Made by a program: the position numbers and the translations under genes. A DNA stretch of 64,000 nt from assembly GCF_007995215.1 (NCBI RefSeq), contig NZ_VCDK01000003.1:372001-436000 (forward strand), in the 5' to 3' direction. Below the pieces are notes generated by a model, which had not been told where the DNA came from, made no database searches, and saw only the letters and a program-made list of their open reading frames with translations. Below, in pieces: positions 35,465-45,672 of the stretch. Each line of letters opens with the position of its first letter. The first letter of the stretch is position 1. The stretch is from Shimia ponticola (lineage in GTDB: Bacteria > Pseudomonadota > Alphaproteobacteria > Rhodobacterales > Rhodobacteraceae).

Positions 35465-36496
35465 ATGGATCAGATAATCCTTCAAATCCTGAACGGGCTG
35501 GACAAGGGCAGCGCCTATGCGCTGATCGCTCTTGGCCTGACGCTCATCTTCGGCACGCTGGGTGTCGTGAACTTTGCGCACGGCGCGTTGTTCATGCTCG
35601 GCGCATTCTGTACCGTGACCCTGTCGCGCATGCTCTCGCTCAGCCACGAGGTTGTGGACGAAACACGCACCGACTTCCTCGGCAACCCGCTCAAGGTGGA
35701 CGTGCCTTACTTGTACGACATCTTCGGCGAGACAACGGGCGCCGCGATCATCGACTGGGCGGTCCCTCTCTCGATCCTCTTTTCGATCCCGATCATGATC
35801 CTGATCGGCATCGCGATGGAACGCGGCCTGATCAAGCATTTCTACAAACGCCCCCACGCCGACCAGATTCTTGTGACCTTTGGTCTGGCCATCGTTTTGC
35901 AGGAAATCATCAAGTACTACTTCGGTGCCAACCAGATCCCGACCCCTGCCCCAGAGGCATTTGTCGGCTCGTTCGATTTTGGCGCAGCCATCGGCTTTGA
36001 TCCGAATGCGATTATCTATCCCTACTGGCGTATCGTGTACTTCTTCTTTGCGATGACACTCATTGCCGGTGTGTTCGCCTTCCTGCAGTTCACCACCTTC
36101 GGGATGGTCGTCCGCGCAGGCATGGCCGACCGCGAAACCGTGCAGCTTTTGGGCATCAACATCGACCGTCGCTTTACGATCATGTTCGGCATCGCCGCTG
36201 CAGTCGCTGGCCTCGCGGGTGTGATGTACACGCCCATCGTTTCGCCAAACTACCACATGGGCATGGACTTCCTTGTCATCAGCTTTGTGGTCGTTGTGGT
36301 CGGCGGCATGGGCTCGCTTCCGGGCGCTGTTCTGGCCGGGTTCGTTCTGGGTATTCTCGAAAGCTTTGCGTCGATGCGCGAAATCATCGAGCTGCTGCCC
36401 GGTATCAACCAGGTGGTCATTTACCTCGCCGCAATTCTCATTCTGCTTACACGTCCCCGTGGCCTGCTTGGTCGCAAGGGCGTCATGGAGGACTGA
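35465..36496 (+). CDS. ABC transporter permease (LivH-type)
   Basis: The 343-residue membrane protein has about eight helices and the LivH signature GLNGLDKGSAYALIALGLTLIFG near its start and MRAGMADRE-like RAGMADRETVQLLGI in the cytoplasmic loop that contacts the ATPases. It forms the translocation pore with the next gene product. It lies three bases before the LivM-type gene. Confidence 0.92.
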   Translation: MDQIILQILNGLDKGSAYALIALGLTLIFGTLGVVNFAHGALFMLGAFCTVTLSRMLSLSHEVVDETRTDFLGNPLKVDVPYLYDIFGETTGAAIIDWAVPLSILFSIPIMILIGIAMERGLIKHFYKRPHADQILVTFGLAIVLQEIIKYYFGANQIPTPAPEAFVGSFDFGAAIGFDPNAIIYPYWRIVYFFFAMTLIAGVFAFLQFTTFGMVVRAGMADRETVQLLGINIDRRFTIMFGIAAAVAGLAGVMYTPIVSPNYHMGMDFLVISFVVVVVGGMGSLPGAVLAGFVLGILESFASMREIIELLPGINQVVIYLAAILILLTRPRGLLGRKGVMED

Positions 36497-36499
36497 TCC

Positions 36500-37714
36500 A
36501 TGCTAGGTCTCGATAAAAAAGACTTCACCCTTTTGCTGATCGTGTCGGCGCTGGTGCTTCTTGCTCCGCTCCTGCTGAACCCCTTCCCAGAAGGCAGCGC
36601 GATGGCACAGTTCAACGCAGGCTATCCCGACCTGATGCAGCGGTTTGTGATCTTTGGCATCTTTGCCATCGGCTTCAACATCCTGTTTGGTCTGACCGGC
36701 TACCTGTCCTTCGGCCACGCAGCCTTCCTCGGTGCCGGCTCCTATGCCGGGATGTGGATGCTCAAGCTGCTCAGCATGAACGTGATCCCTGCGATCATCT
36801 TCTCGACGCTGATCGCAGGTGCCATCTCGTTCCTGATCGGCTGGATCTCCTTGCGCCGCTCGGGCATCTACTTCTCGATCCTCACGCTGGCCTTCGCACA
36901 GATGGCGTTTGTTCTGGCAGCCTCCGTCCTGACACCGATCACCGGTGGTGAAACGGGCCTGCAGCCTGCCCTGAGCGACCCGCGAATCCTGCCCGAGTTC
37001 CTTGGCGGCGGATCGGTTACAGCCGATGGCAACATCCCCAAGCCATCCCTCTTTGGGATTGAAATGACCGCATCGTCCGAAGTTGCTGTTGGCAACTGGC
37101 TGTGGACACTGAACTGGGGCTACTACCTGTCCGGCTTCATGATGCTGGTGGCCTTCTACATTGCCATCCGCATCTTCCGGTCGCCATTCGGTTTGATGCT
37201 GAAAGCGGTCAAATCGAACCAACAACGGATGAGCTATACCGGTCTGAACACCCGTCCCTACATGCTGGCATGCTTTGTCATATCGGGCATGTATGCCGGT
37301 CTGGCCGGTGGTCTGATGGCCGCAATGGACCCACAGGTGGGTGCAGAGCGGATGCAGTGGACCGCATCGGGTGAAGTTGTTCTGATGACGATCCTTGGTG
37401 GTGTCGGCACGCTGATCGGCCCCGTCCTTGGCGCAGGTCTCATTAAGTACTTTGAAAACATCTTCTCGAAGATCAACAAAGCCACGCTTGAAGTCTGGTT
37501 CGGTGTCTTCCCTGACTGGATGACCGACCTGATGGTGACCATTGTCTATCCGTTCATCGGCAAAGGCTGGCACCTGACCCTGGGTCTGATGTTCATGGCC
37601 GTCGTGATCTTCCTGCCCGGTGGGCTTGTGGAAGGTGGTCAGAAAATCGCCAAGCTGTTCTCGCGCAAGAAAGAGCCCGAGACGCCTGGCGGCGAAGCGA
37701 AACCGGCAGAGTAA
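36500..37714 (+). CDS. ABC transporter permease (LivM-type)
   Basis: The 404-residue protein has about ten helices and the LivM landmarks [38 protein letters not shown] and [14 protein letters not shown]. It pairs with the LivH-type permease. It ends in a charged cytoplasmic tail ([17 protein letters not shown]). The ATPase gene follows after 12 bases. Confidence 0.92.
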   Translation: MLGLDKKDFTLLLIVSALVLLAPLLLNPFPEGSAMAQFNAGYPDLMQRFVIFGIFAIGFNILFGLTGYLSFGHAAFLGAGSYAGMWMLKLLSMNVIPAIIFSTLIAGAISFLIGWISLRRSGIYFSILTLAFAQMAFVLAASVLTPITGGETGLQPALSDPRILPEFLGGGSVTADGNIPKPSLFGIEMTASSEVAVGNWLWTLNWGYYLSGFMMLVAFYIAIRIFRSPFGLMLKAVKSNQQRMSYTGLNTRPYMLACFVISGMYAGLAGGLMAAMDPQVGAERMQWTASGEVVLMTILGGVGTLIGPVLGAGLIKYFENIFSKINKATLEVWFGVFPDWMTDLMVTIVYPFIGKGWHLTLGLMFMAVVIFLPGGLVEGGQKIAKLFSRKKEPETPGGEAKPAE

Positions 37715-37726
37715 GGAGACAGATCA

Positions 37727-38485
37727 ATGGGTATCCTTGAAGTCAAAGGTGTCGGCAAACGCTTCGGCGGCCTGCAGGCCCTCAGTGAAGTGAACCTCAG
37801 TGTCAAAGAGAACACCGTTCACGCCATCATCGGCCCCAACGGGGCCGGTAAATCCACCCTTCTGAACTGCCTCGTGGGCAAGCTGATCCCGGACACCGGA
37901 TCGGTCATGTTCGACGGTCAGTCCGTGCTGGGCCGCAGCCCACACGAGATCAACCAGATGGGCATCAGCCGCGTGTTCCAGACGCCAGAAATCTTTGGTG
38001 ATCTGACCGTCATGGAAAACGTGATGATCCCTTGTTTTGCGAAACGTGATGGGTCGTTCGAACTGAACGCAATTTCACCAACGCGCAAACATGGTGACAT
38101 CCGCGACATGGCCGAACAGATGCTGATCGACGTGAACATGCAGGACAAACGCAACATGCAGGCGTCCTCCATGTCGCGTGGTGACAAGCGCCGTCTGGAA
38201 ATGGCGATGTGTCTTGTTCAGAAACCCCGCCTTCTGCTGCTGGACGAACCCACAGCGGGTATGGCGCGGGCCGATACGAACAACACGATCGACCTGTTGA
38301 AAGAGATCAACGAGACGCGTGACATCACCATGGCGATCATTGAACACGACATGCACGTCGTCTTCTCGCTCGCTCAGCGCATCACCGTTCTCGCTCAGGG
38401 CACACCGCTGGTCGAAGAGACGCCTGATAACATCAAAGGCCATCCAAAGGTGCGCGAAGCGTACCTTGGTGAAGCTCAAGTCTAA
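37727..38485 (+). CDS. ABC transporter ATPase (LivG-type)
   Basis: The 252-residue ATPase has Walker A GPNGAGKST, Walker B LLLLDEPTAGM and the H-loop in IEHDMHVVFSLA. The signature motif is degenerate: SMSRGDKRRLEMA replaces LSGGQ. It powers uptake together with the LivF-type ATPase encoded next. The start follows AAGGAGA. Confidence 0.92.
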   Translation: MGILEVKGVGKRFGGLQALSEVNLSVKENTVHAIIGPNGAGKSTLLNCLVGKLIPDTGSVMFDGQSVLGRSPHEINQMGISRVFQTPEIFGDLTVMENVMIPCFAKRDGSFELNAISPTRKHGDIRDMAEQMLIDVNMQDKRNMQASSMSRGDKRRLEMAMCLVQKPRLLLLDEPTAGMARADTNNTIDLLKEINETRDITMAIIEHDMHVVFSLAQRITVLAQGTPLVEETPDNIKGHPKVREAYLGEAQV

Positions 38486-38496
38486 GGAGTGGCGAC

Positions 38497-39246
38497 ATGA
38501 ACCAACCGTTCAATCCCAACGCCAACCACGCCGCCACGGCGCCTGCGTTCTTTAGCGTCTACGACATGCACGCCTACTATGGCGAAAGCTACATCGTCCA
38601 AGGCATCAGCTTTAACATCCACGAGGGCGAAATCCTCGCCCTTCTGGGTCGGAACGGCGCCGGCAAAACCTCCACGTTGCGGGCGATTGCTCGCATCGGG
38701 GATCCTCAAGTGACGCAAGGCGAAATCTGGCTCGACCACAAACCGCTCCATGACATGACCTCTTATGAGGCATCGCAAGCGGGTCTGGCGCTGGTTCCAG
38801 AAGATCGCCGGATCATCCCCGGTCTGACCGTGGAAGAAAACCTGCAACTGGCGCAGATCGCTCCGCCAAAAGGCTGGAACCTCGATCGTATCTACGACCT
38901 GTTCCCGCGCCTTGGCGAACGCCGCAAGCAAGAGGGTGTCACACTGTCGGGTGGTGAGCAGCAGATGCTGTCCATCGGGCGCGCACTCTGCCGTGACATC
39001 AAGGTGCTGCTGCTGGATGAACCCTATGAAGGTCTGGCTCCCGTCATCGTACAGGAAATCGCCAAGACACTCGGACACATCCGGGATCAGGGCATTACAA
39101 CAGTGATCGTTGAACAAAACGCCGTCGCCGCTCTCAAACTCGCCGACCGCGCGGTGATCCTCGACACCGGCACAGTTGTCTATGATGGCTCTGCGCAAGA
39201 GGTTCTGGACGACGAAAAACTGCGAGCCGAATACCTGGCCATCTAA
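38497..39246 (+). CDS. ABC transporter ATPase (LivF-type)
   Basis: The 249-residue ATPase has Walker [11 protein letters not shown], signature LSGGEQQML, Walker [14 protein letters not shown] and H-loop [18 protein letters not shown]. Compared with LivF it has an N-terminal extension of about 18 residues ([18 protein letters not shown]). It closes the transporter operon; a strong terminator follows before acs. Confidence 0.92.
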   Translation: MNQPFNPNANHAATAPAFFSVYDMHAYYGESYIVQGISFNIHEGEILALLGRNGAGKTSTLRAIARIGDPQVTQGEIWLDHKPLHDMTSYEASQAGLALVPEDRRIIPGLTVEENLQLAQIAPPKGWNLDRIYDLFPRLGERRKQEGVTLSGGEQQMLSIGRALCRDIKVLLLDEPYEGLAPVIVQEIAKTLGHIRDQGITTVIVEQNAVAALKLADRAVILDTGTVVYDGSAQEVLDDEKLRAEYLAI

Positions 39247-39251
39247 ATCAG

Positions 39252-39281
39252 ACGCCCGGGTCGCAAGGCCCGGGCGTTTTT
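39252..39281 (+). terminator. Terminator between the transporter operon and acs
   Basis: Stem ACGCCCGGG with CCCGGGCGT and loop TCGCAAGG-like bases, followed by TTTT. It lies just after the LivF-type gene. acs therefore probably has its own promoter in the next 50 bases or depends on read-through. Confidence 0.9.
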
Positions 39282-39329
39282 AACTGGGCGAAACCGCCCA
39301 CCAGAAAAACACGACCTAGGGGGACTTCC

Positions 39330-41279
39330 ATGCAGGACGAAGCTGCCAAAACATTTCCGCCGAACGCTGAATTCAAAGCCAAGACACACCTCGACGCCGC
39401 CACTTATGACGAGATGTATGCCGCGTCGATCAACGACCCGGACGCGTTCTGGGGCGAACATGGCAAGCGCATCGACTGGATCAAGCCCTTTACCAAGGTC
39501 AAGAACTCCACCTACGCCCATCCCGACGTATCGATCAAATGGTTCGAAGACGGCACGCTGAACGTCGCAGCGAACTGCATCGATCGTCACCTTGCCACGC
39601 GTGGGGATCAGGTCGCGATCATCTGGGAAGCGGACGATCCGAACGTTTCCAAGAGCATCACGTACAAAGAGCTGCACGAGCAGGTCTGCAAACTGGCCAA
39701 CGTGTACAAGGGCATGGGCGTCGGCAAAGGGGATCGCGTCATCCTCTATATGCCGATGATCCCGGAAGCTGCCTACGCGATGCTGGCCTGCGCCCGGATC
39801 GGTGCCATCCATTCGATCGTGTTTGGTGGCTTCTCCCCCGACGCGCTGGCCGCCCGCATCCAAGGCTGTGAAGCTTCGCTTGTCGTGACGGCCGATCAGG
39901 CCCCACGCGGTGGTCGCAACACACCTCTGAAGGCCAACGCTGACAAGGCGATGGAAATCTGCGGCGACGTGCCAATGCTGGTCGTCGAACGCACTGGTGA
40001 AGACGTCGGCATGAAAGAAGGCCGCGATCACTCCTACTCCGCATTGATGGCTGATGCTTCGGCCGATTGCCCCGCAGAAGAGATGAACGCAGAGGATCCG
40101 CTGTTCATCCTCTACACCTCGGGCTCGACTGGGATGCCCAAAGGCGTGCAGCACTGCACCGGCGGCTATCTGGTCTACGCGTCGATGACGCACCAATACA
40201 CGTTCGACTACCACGATGGTGACATCTTCTGGTGTACCGCTGACGTTGGCTGGGTGACTGGCCACAGCTATATTGTCTATGGCCCCCTCGCGAACGGCGC
40301 GACCACGCTGATGTTCGAAGGCGTGCCCACCTACCCCGACGCAGGCCGTTTCTGGGCCGTTTGCGAAAAGCACAAAGTCAATCAGTTCTACACGGCCCCC
40401 ACCGCCATCCGCGCGCTGATGGGCCAGGGCAACGAGTTCGTTGAGAAATACGACCTCAGCACCCTGAACCTGCTGGGCACCGTGGGCGAACCGATCAATC
40501 CGGAAGCCTGGAACTGGTACAACGATGTTGTCGGAAAAGGCCGCTGCCCCATCGTCGACACATGGTGGCAGACCGAGACCGGCGGCCACATGATGACCCC
40601 AATGCCAGGGGCGCATGCCACCAAACCTGGCTCGGCCATGAAGCCGTTCTTTGGCGTCAAACCCGTCGTTCTTGAACCGACCTCCGGCGAAGTAATCGAA
40701 GGCAACGATGTCGAAGGCGTGCTTTGCATCGCCGACAGCTGGCCGGGTCAAATGCGCACCGTCTATGGCGATCACGAGCGTTTCGTGAAGACATACTTCA
40801 GCGACTACAAAGGCTACTATTTTGCCGGCGACGGCTGCAAACGCGATGCAGACGGCGACTACTGGATCACCGGTCGCGTCGATGACGTCATCAACGTTTC
40901 TGGCCACCGGATGGGCACGGCAGAGGTCGAAAGCGCGCTTGTAGCGCACCCCAAAGTGTCCGAAGCGGCAACCGTCGGGTACCCGCACGACATCAAAGGC
41001 CAAGGCATCTACTGCTACGTCACCCTGATGGCGGGCGAAGAGCCGTCAGACGAGCTGCGCGCCGAGTTGCAAACCTGGGTCCGCAAAGAAATCGGCCCCA
41101 TCGCCAAACCGGACCTTATCCAATGGGCCCCCGGCTTGCCCAAAACCCGCTCTGGCAAGATCATGCGCCGCATCCTGCGCAAAATTGCCGAGAACGATTA
41201 TGGCAGCCTGGGCGACACCTCGACGCTTGCTGATCCTTCAGTGGTCGATGATCTGATCGAGAACCGTCAGAACAAATAA
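39330..41279 (+). CDS. acs: Acetyl-coenzyme A synthetase
   Basis: The 649-residue AMP-forming synthetase has the P-loop [12 protein letters not shown], the adenine-binding [10 protein letters not shown], and the acyl-lysine site [11 protein letters not shown] near the C-terminus. An N-terminal acs domain begins at about residue 20 ([16 protein letters not shown]). It converts acetate (possibly propionate) to acyl-CoA. Its place after a Liv-type transporter and near an ScfR-type regulator and SSS-type kinase suggests a carboxylate assimilation locus. Confidence 0.95.
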   Translation: MQDEAAKTFPPNAEFKAKTHLDAATYDEMYAASINDPDAFWGEHGKRIDWIKPFTKVKNSTYAHPDVSIKWFEDGTLNVAANCIDRHLATRGDQVAIIWEADDPNVSKSITYKELHEQVCKLANVYKGMGVGKGDRVILYMPMIPEAAYAMLACARIGAIHSIVFGGFSPDALAARIQGCEASLVVTADQAPRGGRNTPLKANADKAMEICGDVPMLVVERTGEDVGMKEGRDHSYSALMADASADCPAEEMNAEDPLFILYTSGSTGMPKGVQHCTGGYLVYASMTHQYTFDYHDGDIFWCTADVGWVTGHSYIVYGPLANGATTLMFEGVPTYPDAGRFWAVCEKHKVNQFYTAPTAIRALMGQGNEFVEKYDLSTLNLLGTVGEPINPEAWNWYNDVVGKGRCPIVDTWWQTETGGHMMTPMPGAHATKPGSAMKPFFGVKPVVLEPTSGEVIEGNDVEGVLCIADSWPGQMRTVYGDHERFVKTYFSDYKGYYFAGDGCKRDADGDYWITGRVDDVINVSGHRMGTAEVESALVAHPKVSEAATVGYPHDIKGQGIYCYVTLMAGEEPSDELRAELQTWVRKEIGPIAKPDLIQWAPGLPKTRSGKIMRRILRKIAENDYGSLGDTSTLADPSVVDDLIENRQNK

Positions 41280-41301
41280 GGACGGTTCGATGCTGATCTT
41301 G

Positions 41302-41330
41302 ACGGCCCGACATGCCTGTCGGGCCGTTTT
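41302..41330 (+). terminator. acs terminator
   Basis: Stem ACGGCCCGACA with TGTCGGGCCGT and loop TGCC, followed by TTTCGTTT. It lies 22 bases beyond the acs stop. Confidence 0.9.
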
Positions 41331-41463
41331 CGTTTGCGTCCCCTTCGCATGGGGGAACGTCCGTTGCCCCTTCCCCTCTGTGGTTGGTTGACCTATAGGC
41401 ACGTCGTTACCACATTTCGTAACAGCGCAGTTCACGCGCCAAGGACAGAAGAAGCGGGGAGTT

Positions 41464-41961
41464 ATGGCCAAGGCATCTCACGACGGGGACGTCGCATTCA
41501 TCAAGGCTCTGGCAGAGTTGCTAAGGGAAAACGACCTGACCGAGCTTGAGGTCAAACGTGACTACGCCGAGGACGATAGCCTGAATGTACGTGTCAGCCG
41601 CGCCGCACCTGTGGCTGCTGCTGCACCGGCACCAGTCGCTGTCGCAGCGCCAGCTCCAGCCGCCGCCGCACCGGCGCCTGCCGCGTCAGCACCTGCCGCA
41701 GAGGTGTCAGACGACCCGGCGTCGCATCCCGGCGCGGTCACATCCCCCATGGTCGGCACCTGCTATCTTCAGCCTGAACCAGGCGCACCCAGCTTTGCCT
41801 CCGTTGGCCAACAGGTCAAAGAAGGCGACACGATCCTGATCATCGAAGCCATGAAAACGATGAATCAGATCCCCGCGCCGAAATCCGGCACGATCAAACG
41901 TATCCTCGTCGAAGACGGCAGCCCCGTGGAATTCGGCGCACCATTGATGATCATCGAATAA
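41464..41961 (+). CDS. accB: Biotin carboxyl carrier protein of acetyl-CoA carboxylase
   Basis: The 165-residue protein has an N-terminal helical part, an Ala/Pro-rich linker at about 47-80 and a biotinyl domain. The biotinylated lysine is Lys131 in [10 protein letters not shown] (the usual EAMKM has Thr here). It carries CO2 between AccC and the carboxyltransferase for malonyl-CoA formation. GGGGAG precedes the ATG, and TAATG links it to accC. Confidence 0.95.
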   Translation: MAKASHDGDVAFIKALAELLRENDLTELEVKRDYAEDDSLNVRVSRAAPVAAAAPAPVAVAAPAPAAAAPAPAASAPAAEVSDDPASHPGAVTSPMVGTCYLQPEPGAPSFASVGQQVKEGDTILIIEAMKTMNQIPAPKSGTIKRILVEDGSPVEFGAPLMIIE

Positions 41962-43310
41962 TGTTTCGCAAGGTTCTGATCGCCAACCGGGGCGAGATCG
42001 CGCTTCGTGTCATACGGGCCTGCCGGGAAATGGGCATTGGTTCAGTTGCTGTGCATTCCACCGCTGATGCGGATGCCATGCATGTTCGGATGGCGGACGA
42101 GGCCATTTGTATCGGCCCTGCTCCGTCGCCACGGTCCTACCTGAACATCCCGGCCATTATCAGCGCGGCTGAAATCACCGGGGCGGACGCCATCCACCCC
42201 GGCTATGGTTTCCTCAGCGAGAACGAAGGTTTCGCACAGGCGCTTGAGGATCACGGCATCACGTTCATCGGCCCAACGGCTGAACATATCCGCGTCATGG
42301 GTGACAAGATCACCGCCAAAGACACGATGAAGGCATTGGGCGTGCCCTGCGTGCCCGGCTCGGACGGTGGCGTGCCAGATGTCGAAACCGCTCTGAAACT
42401 GGGCGAAGAGATGGGATACCCGGTCATCATCAAGGCGACAGCCGGTGGCGGCGGGCGCGGGATGAAGGTTGCCAACTCTGCCGAAGAGATGCCAACCGCG
42501 TTCTCGACCGCGCGCGCTGAAGGCAAGGCCGCCTTTGGCAATGACGAAGTCTATATCGAGAAATATCTGACCACGCCCCGCCACATCGAAATTCAGGTGT
42601 TTGGCGATGGCAAAGGCAACGCCGTTCACTTGGGCGAACGTGACTGTTCCCTCCAACGCCGGCACCAAAAGGTGTTTGAAGAGGCACCTGGCCCCTGCAT
42701 CACTCCGGAAGAACGCGCCCAGATCGGCAAAACCTGCGCCGACGCCGTGGCGAAGATCAACTATATCGGTGCTGGCACCATCGAATTCCTTTATGAAAAA
42801 GGGGAATTCTATTTCATTGAGATGAACACCCGCTTGCAGGTCGAACACCCGGTAACCGAAGCCATTTTTGGTGTCGATCTGGTGCGTGAGCAAATCCGCG
42901 TGGCGGAAGGTCTGCCGCTTTCGTTCTCGCAGGACGAGCTTGAAATCAACGGACACGCCATTGAGGTGCGCATCAACGCCGAAACCTTCCCCGGTTTCGC
43001 GCCCCGCCCCGGCACCATAAATGCGTATCACGCCCCGGGCGGTCTGGGCGTACGGATGGATAGCGCGCTTTATGATGGCTATTCGATCCCGCCCCACTAC
43101 GACTCGCTTATCGGGAAACTGATCGTTCACGGTCGCGACCGACCAGAAGCGTTGGCGCGTTTGAACCGCGCTCTGGGTGAATTGATCGTGGATGGTGTGG
43201 AAACCACCGTGCCGCTCTTTCACGCGCTTTTGCAGGAAGAGGATGTTCACACGGGCGACTACACGATTCACTGGCTGGAGAAGTGGCTGGCGGCAAATTA
43301 CGACGCCTGA
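41961..43310 (+). CDS. accC: Biotin carboxylase of acetyl-CoA carboxylase
   Basis: The 449-residue ATP-grasp enzyme has [16 protein letters not shown] at the start, the glycine-rich loop [31 protein letters not shown], and the catalytic [14 protein letters not shown]. It carboxylates biotin on AccB. The start codon shares a base with the accB stop (TAATG), so translation is coupled. Length is as in E. coli. Confidence 0.97.
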   Translation: MFRKVLIANRGEIALRVIRACREMGIGSVAVHSTADADAMHVRMADEAICIGPAPSPRSYLNIPAIISAAEITGADAIHPGYGFLSENEGFAQALEDHGITFIGPTAEHIRVMGDKITAKDTMKALGVPCVPGSDGGVPDVETALKLGEEMGYPVIIKATAGGGGRGMKVANSAEEMPTAFSTARAEGKAAFGNDEVYIEKYLTTPRHIEIQVFGDGKGNAVHLGERDCSLQRRHQKVFEEAPGPCITPEERAQIGKTCADAVAKINYIGAGTIEFLYEKGEFYFIEMNTRLQVEHPVTEAIFGVDLVREQIRVAEGLPLSFSQDELEINGHAIEVRINAETFPGFAPRPGTINAYHAPGGLGVRMDSALYDGYSIPPHYDSLIGKLIVHGRDRPEALARLNRALGELIVDGVETTVPLFHALLQEEDVHTGDYTIHWLEKWLAANYDA

Positions 43311-43354
43311 AGCCTGTGCTTTGGTGAAACCGGTTTCTCGCCTATCATTTGACC

Positions 43355-44005
43355 ATGCGTGATGACAGCCTTCCGCTGACGCCTGAGCTTTTGCTGCGGG
43401 CCTATATGGCCGGGATTTTCCCGATGGCGGAAACGCGTCATGCGACGGATGTGTTCTGGGTCGATCCTGAACGGCGCGGCATCATTCCTTTGGACGGGTT
43501 GATCCTGAGCAGATCGCTGCGCCGGACAATCCGGCGTCAGAATTACGATATCCGTCTGAATACCGACTTTGACGGCGTCGTGCGCGGCTGTGCGGCACGG
43601 GACGAAACCTGGATCAACAATGAGCTTCACCAGCTCTATTCGCAGCTGTTCGAGGCGGGATTTGCCCACGCAATCGAGGTGTGGATGGATGGTGAATTGG
43701 CCGGCGGCATCTTTGGCATTGCCATTGCCGGGGCTTTCTTTGGTGAAAGCATGTTCTCAGCAAGGCGCGATGCGTCAAAGATTGCGATGGTGTATCTGGT
43801 GGACCTGCTGAAACGCGGCAATTTCAGCCTGTTCGACACGCAGTTCACCACTGATCACCTGCGCAGCCTTGGCGGCACCGAAATCCCTCGGTCGCAGTAT
43901 CAGGCGAAGCTAAAGCAAGCGCTTGCACGGGAAGCCAGCTTTGTCGCTCCCGGCCTTGCCGTCGACGCTCAGGACGTCTTGCAGCGCAGCACCCACACGT
44001 CATAG
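43355..44005 (+). CDS. aat: Leucyl/phenylalanyl-tRNA-protein transferase
   Basis: The 216-residue enzyme has LLLRAYMAGIFPMAE near the start and GELAGGIFGIAIAGAFFGESMFS in the middle, both Aat landmarks. It adds Leu or Phe to N-terminal Arg or Lys of proteins for N-end-rule degradation by ClpAP. The ATG at 43355 is preferred to a TTG two codons earlier. The last 37 bases overlap the end of the DUF2155 gene on the other strand. Confidence 0.94.
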   Translation: MRDDSLPLTPELLLRAYMAGIFPMAETRHATDVFWVDPERRGIIPLDGLILSRSLRRTIRRQNYDIRLNTDFDGVVRGCAARDETWINNELHQLYSQLFEAGFAHAIEVWMDGELAGGIFGIAIAGAFFGESMFSARRDASKIAMVYLVDLLKRGNFSLFDTQFTTDHLRSLGGTEIPRSQYQAKLKQALAREASFVAPGLAVDAQDVLQRSTHTS

Positions 44006-44328
44006 CGGGGATGATCCAGCGCGTTCAGTGCAGGGCTGGACGCGATCATCCATCCTTCAAAAACGGTTTGGTCGTCACCGCGGTCTTCGATCTGCAACAA
44101 AGCAAACGCATCGCCTGATGGATTTCCCGTGGGGTACCGACACTCGGTCAAACGAATATCCAGCGACCCAAGCCGCGCGATCTGGCCTGAAAACATCTCG
44201 ACATCCTCAAGCTGGCCGGATGTCTTGTCCAACAGGCGAATGATCGCGCCGGGCCCAATTGTCGCCTCTTGCGCGTAAGCTGCCCCGCCGAGAGATGCCG
44301 CCATCAATGTCGCAAACAGTCGGCTCAA
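43969..44328 (-). CDS. DUF2155 family exported protein
   Basis: The 119-residue protein has a signal peptide (1-19) and the DUF2155 core: IRLLDKTSGQLEDVEMFSGQ, LGSLDIRLTECRYP and VFEGWMIASSPALNALDHPRYDVWVLRC. Function is unknown; it is conserved next to accBC-aat in alphaproteobacteria. Its end overlaps aat tail to tail by 37 bases and its start overlaps the MlaD-like gene. Confidence 0.88.
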   Translation of the reverse strand: MSRLFATLMAASLGGAAYAQEATIGPGAIIRLLDKTSGQLEDVEMFSGQIARLGSLDIRLTECRYPTGNPSGDAFALLQIEDRGDDQTVFEGWMIASSPALNALDHPRYDVWVLRCKTS

Positions 44329-44768
44329 TTCTCGCCTCCGAACACGCGCAGCAGGAGAGTGATCAGACCAACGGCGCCTTGCGTGTCGCTGAACGTGTCG
44401 CCCGGCTCAAGGTTGAACGGCGATCCGCCCGGCTGAATTTCCACAAAGCTGCCGCCCAGCAGACCCTCGGATGAGATCAGGATGCTGCTGTCATCGGGCA
44501 ATTGGTATTGATCTGACACGGCCACAGTCATGTCGGCGCGAAACGTTTGGGGATTCAGTGTGATGTCCGTCACAGTTCCGACCTTCACGCCACCCATGCG
44601 AACATCGCTGCCGATGGCGATCCCTTCGACAGAGCTGAAAGACGCGCTCAACGGATATTGCCCACCCGACACCGACGGTCCGGAATTTCCGGTTGCGAAA
44701 AACAGAAACGCCGCTGCGACAATCAGAACGACGGCACCGGTAACAACTTCAACCAGGTTTTCCCGCAT
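44325..44768 (-). CDS. MlaD-like MCE domain protein
   Basis: The 147-residue protein has one N-terminal membrane helix (about 8-28) and an MCE domain beginning YPLSASFSSVEGIAIGSDVRMGGVKVG, ending in LEPGDTFSDTQGAVGLITLLLRVFGG. MlaD proteins form hexamers in the periplasm that shuttle phospholipids between membranes. No MlaE or MlaF gene is adjacent. It overlaps both neighbours by one to four bases. Confidence 0.88.
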   Translation of the reverse strand: MRENLVEVVTGAVVLIVAAAFLFFATGNSGPSVSGGQYPLSASFSSVEGIAIGSDVRMGGVKVGTVTDITLNPQTFRADMTVAVSDQYQLPDDSSILISSEGLLGGSFVEIQPGGSPFNLEPGDTFSDTQGAVGLITLLLRVFGGEN

Positions 44769-45154
44769 TATTCAGGCGTCCAAGCCTCGTAATCGGTCCG
44801 CTCAACCGGTTCGCTACGGCGCAGGGACCCGGCGGGTGCATAGGCCATGGCGGTGCCTGTCAAGTTTTCCTGATGCGGTTTTTCCCATGACTTGCGCGGC
44901 ACTGGCGCCTTGGTTGGTGGCTCTTCCCATGTCCGGTGCAGCCACCCGTGCCATTCAGGGCTGACGCGGCTTGCTTCAACTTCGCCGTTGAAAATCACCC
45001 AACGGCGCGAGCCATCGGCGTTCTCGTAAAAAGTGTTGCCCTGCTCATCTTCGCCGACCTTCTTGCCGTGGCGAGCGGTGAAAATCTGTGTTCCGATGGT
45101 TTGGTCGTTCCACCAGGTCACAGCGCGAAGAATGGTGTTGAGAATGCCCATCAT
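44768..45154 (-). CDS. NDUFA12-like complex I accessory subunit
   Basis: The 128-residue protein has [28 protein letters not shown] and [32 protein letters not shown], the core of the NDUFA12/B17.2 family (only short landmarks such as [10 protein letters not shown] are quoted from the alignment). In alphaproteobacteria it is an accessory subunit of NADH:ubiquinone oxidoreductase. The start may be either of two adjacent ATG codons (45154 or 45151). Confidence 0.92.
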   Translation of the reverse strand: MMGILNTILRAVTWWNDQTIGTQIFTARHGKKVGEDEQGNTFYENADGSRRWVIFNGEVEASRVSPEWHGWLHRTWEEPPTKAPVPRKSWEKPHQENLTGTAMAYAPAGSLRRSEPVERTDYEAWTPE

Positions 45155-45230
45155 GGCCTCCTGCTAGGGTTGCTGCGGGTATGCCGCAACATGGGGACGA
45201 CGTCCAGTGCCAGCGTGGTCGCACAAATGG

Positions 45231-45602
45231 CTAGCTGCCGGTGTAGGCAGTGACCTCAATCTCGATCTTGTACTTGGGATCAATCAGGTTGCATTCGATC
45301 ATCGTCGCGGCGGGCGGATTGGCACCGAAGGTCGATGACAGCAGTGGCCAACAGGCTTCGAAGTCTGCCGCACGTGGAAGATAATACGTCACACGCACGA
45401 CCTCGGCCATGCTAGCTCCAGCTTTTTCAAGCGCGTCTTCAATGATGCTTAAAGCGGAAGCGCATTGATCCTGAACCGCCTCGGGGACATCCGGACCAGC
45501 GGCAACTGTCCCGGCCACATGAATCCAGTCACCCGCTACAACCGCCCGACAATAGCCGATCTTTTCCTCGTACACGCCGCCTGATTTGATGCGTTTGATC
45601 AT
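45231..45602 (-). CDS. RidA family protein
   Basis: The 123-residue protein is of the YjgF/YER057c/UK114 family, with YCRAVVAGDWIHVAGTVA, a middle helix LSIIEDALEKAG and the C-terminal IECNLIDPKYKIEIEVTAY. RidA proteins hydrolyse reactive imines, but the usual active-site arginine in the C-terminal part is not obvious here, so it may be a divergent subgroup. GAGG lies before the ATG at 45602. Confidence 0.85.
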   Translation of the reverse strand: MIKRIKSGGVYEEKIGYCRAVVAGDWIHVAGTVAAGPDVPEAVQDQCASALSIIEDALEKAGASMAEVVRVTYYLPRAADFEACWPLLSSTFGANPPAATMIECNLIDPKYKIEIEVTAYTGS

Positions 45603-45621
45603 AGCTGCCTCATCCAACGAA

Positions 45622-45648
45622 AACGGCGCAGGAATGTCCCGCGCCGTT
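45622..45648 (-). terminator. clpX terminator
   Basis: Arms AACGGCGC and GCGCCGTT with inner pairs GGGA/TCC, followed on the minus strand by TTCGTT. It lies 25 bases after the clpX stop and just before ridA on the same strand. Confidence 0.75.
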
Positions 45649-45672
45649 CGTTTGTCTCATATGTCGTCGGCC

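Noticed and set aside
35411-36256. Open frame of 281 codons on the minus strand
   Set aside because: It is antisense to the LivH-type permease and is a charged low-complexity shadow.
39243-41003. Open frame of 586 codons on the minus strand
   Set aside because: It lies antisense to acs, which has all family motifs. The translation is rich in His, Arg and Val shadows and has no recognisable domain.
42042-43271. Open frame of 409 codons on the minus strand
   Set aside because: It is antisense to accC, a clear biotin carboxylase, and has the composition of a shadow frame.
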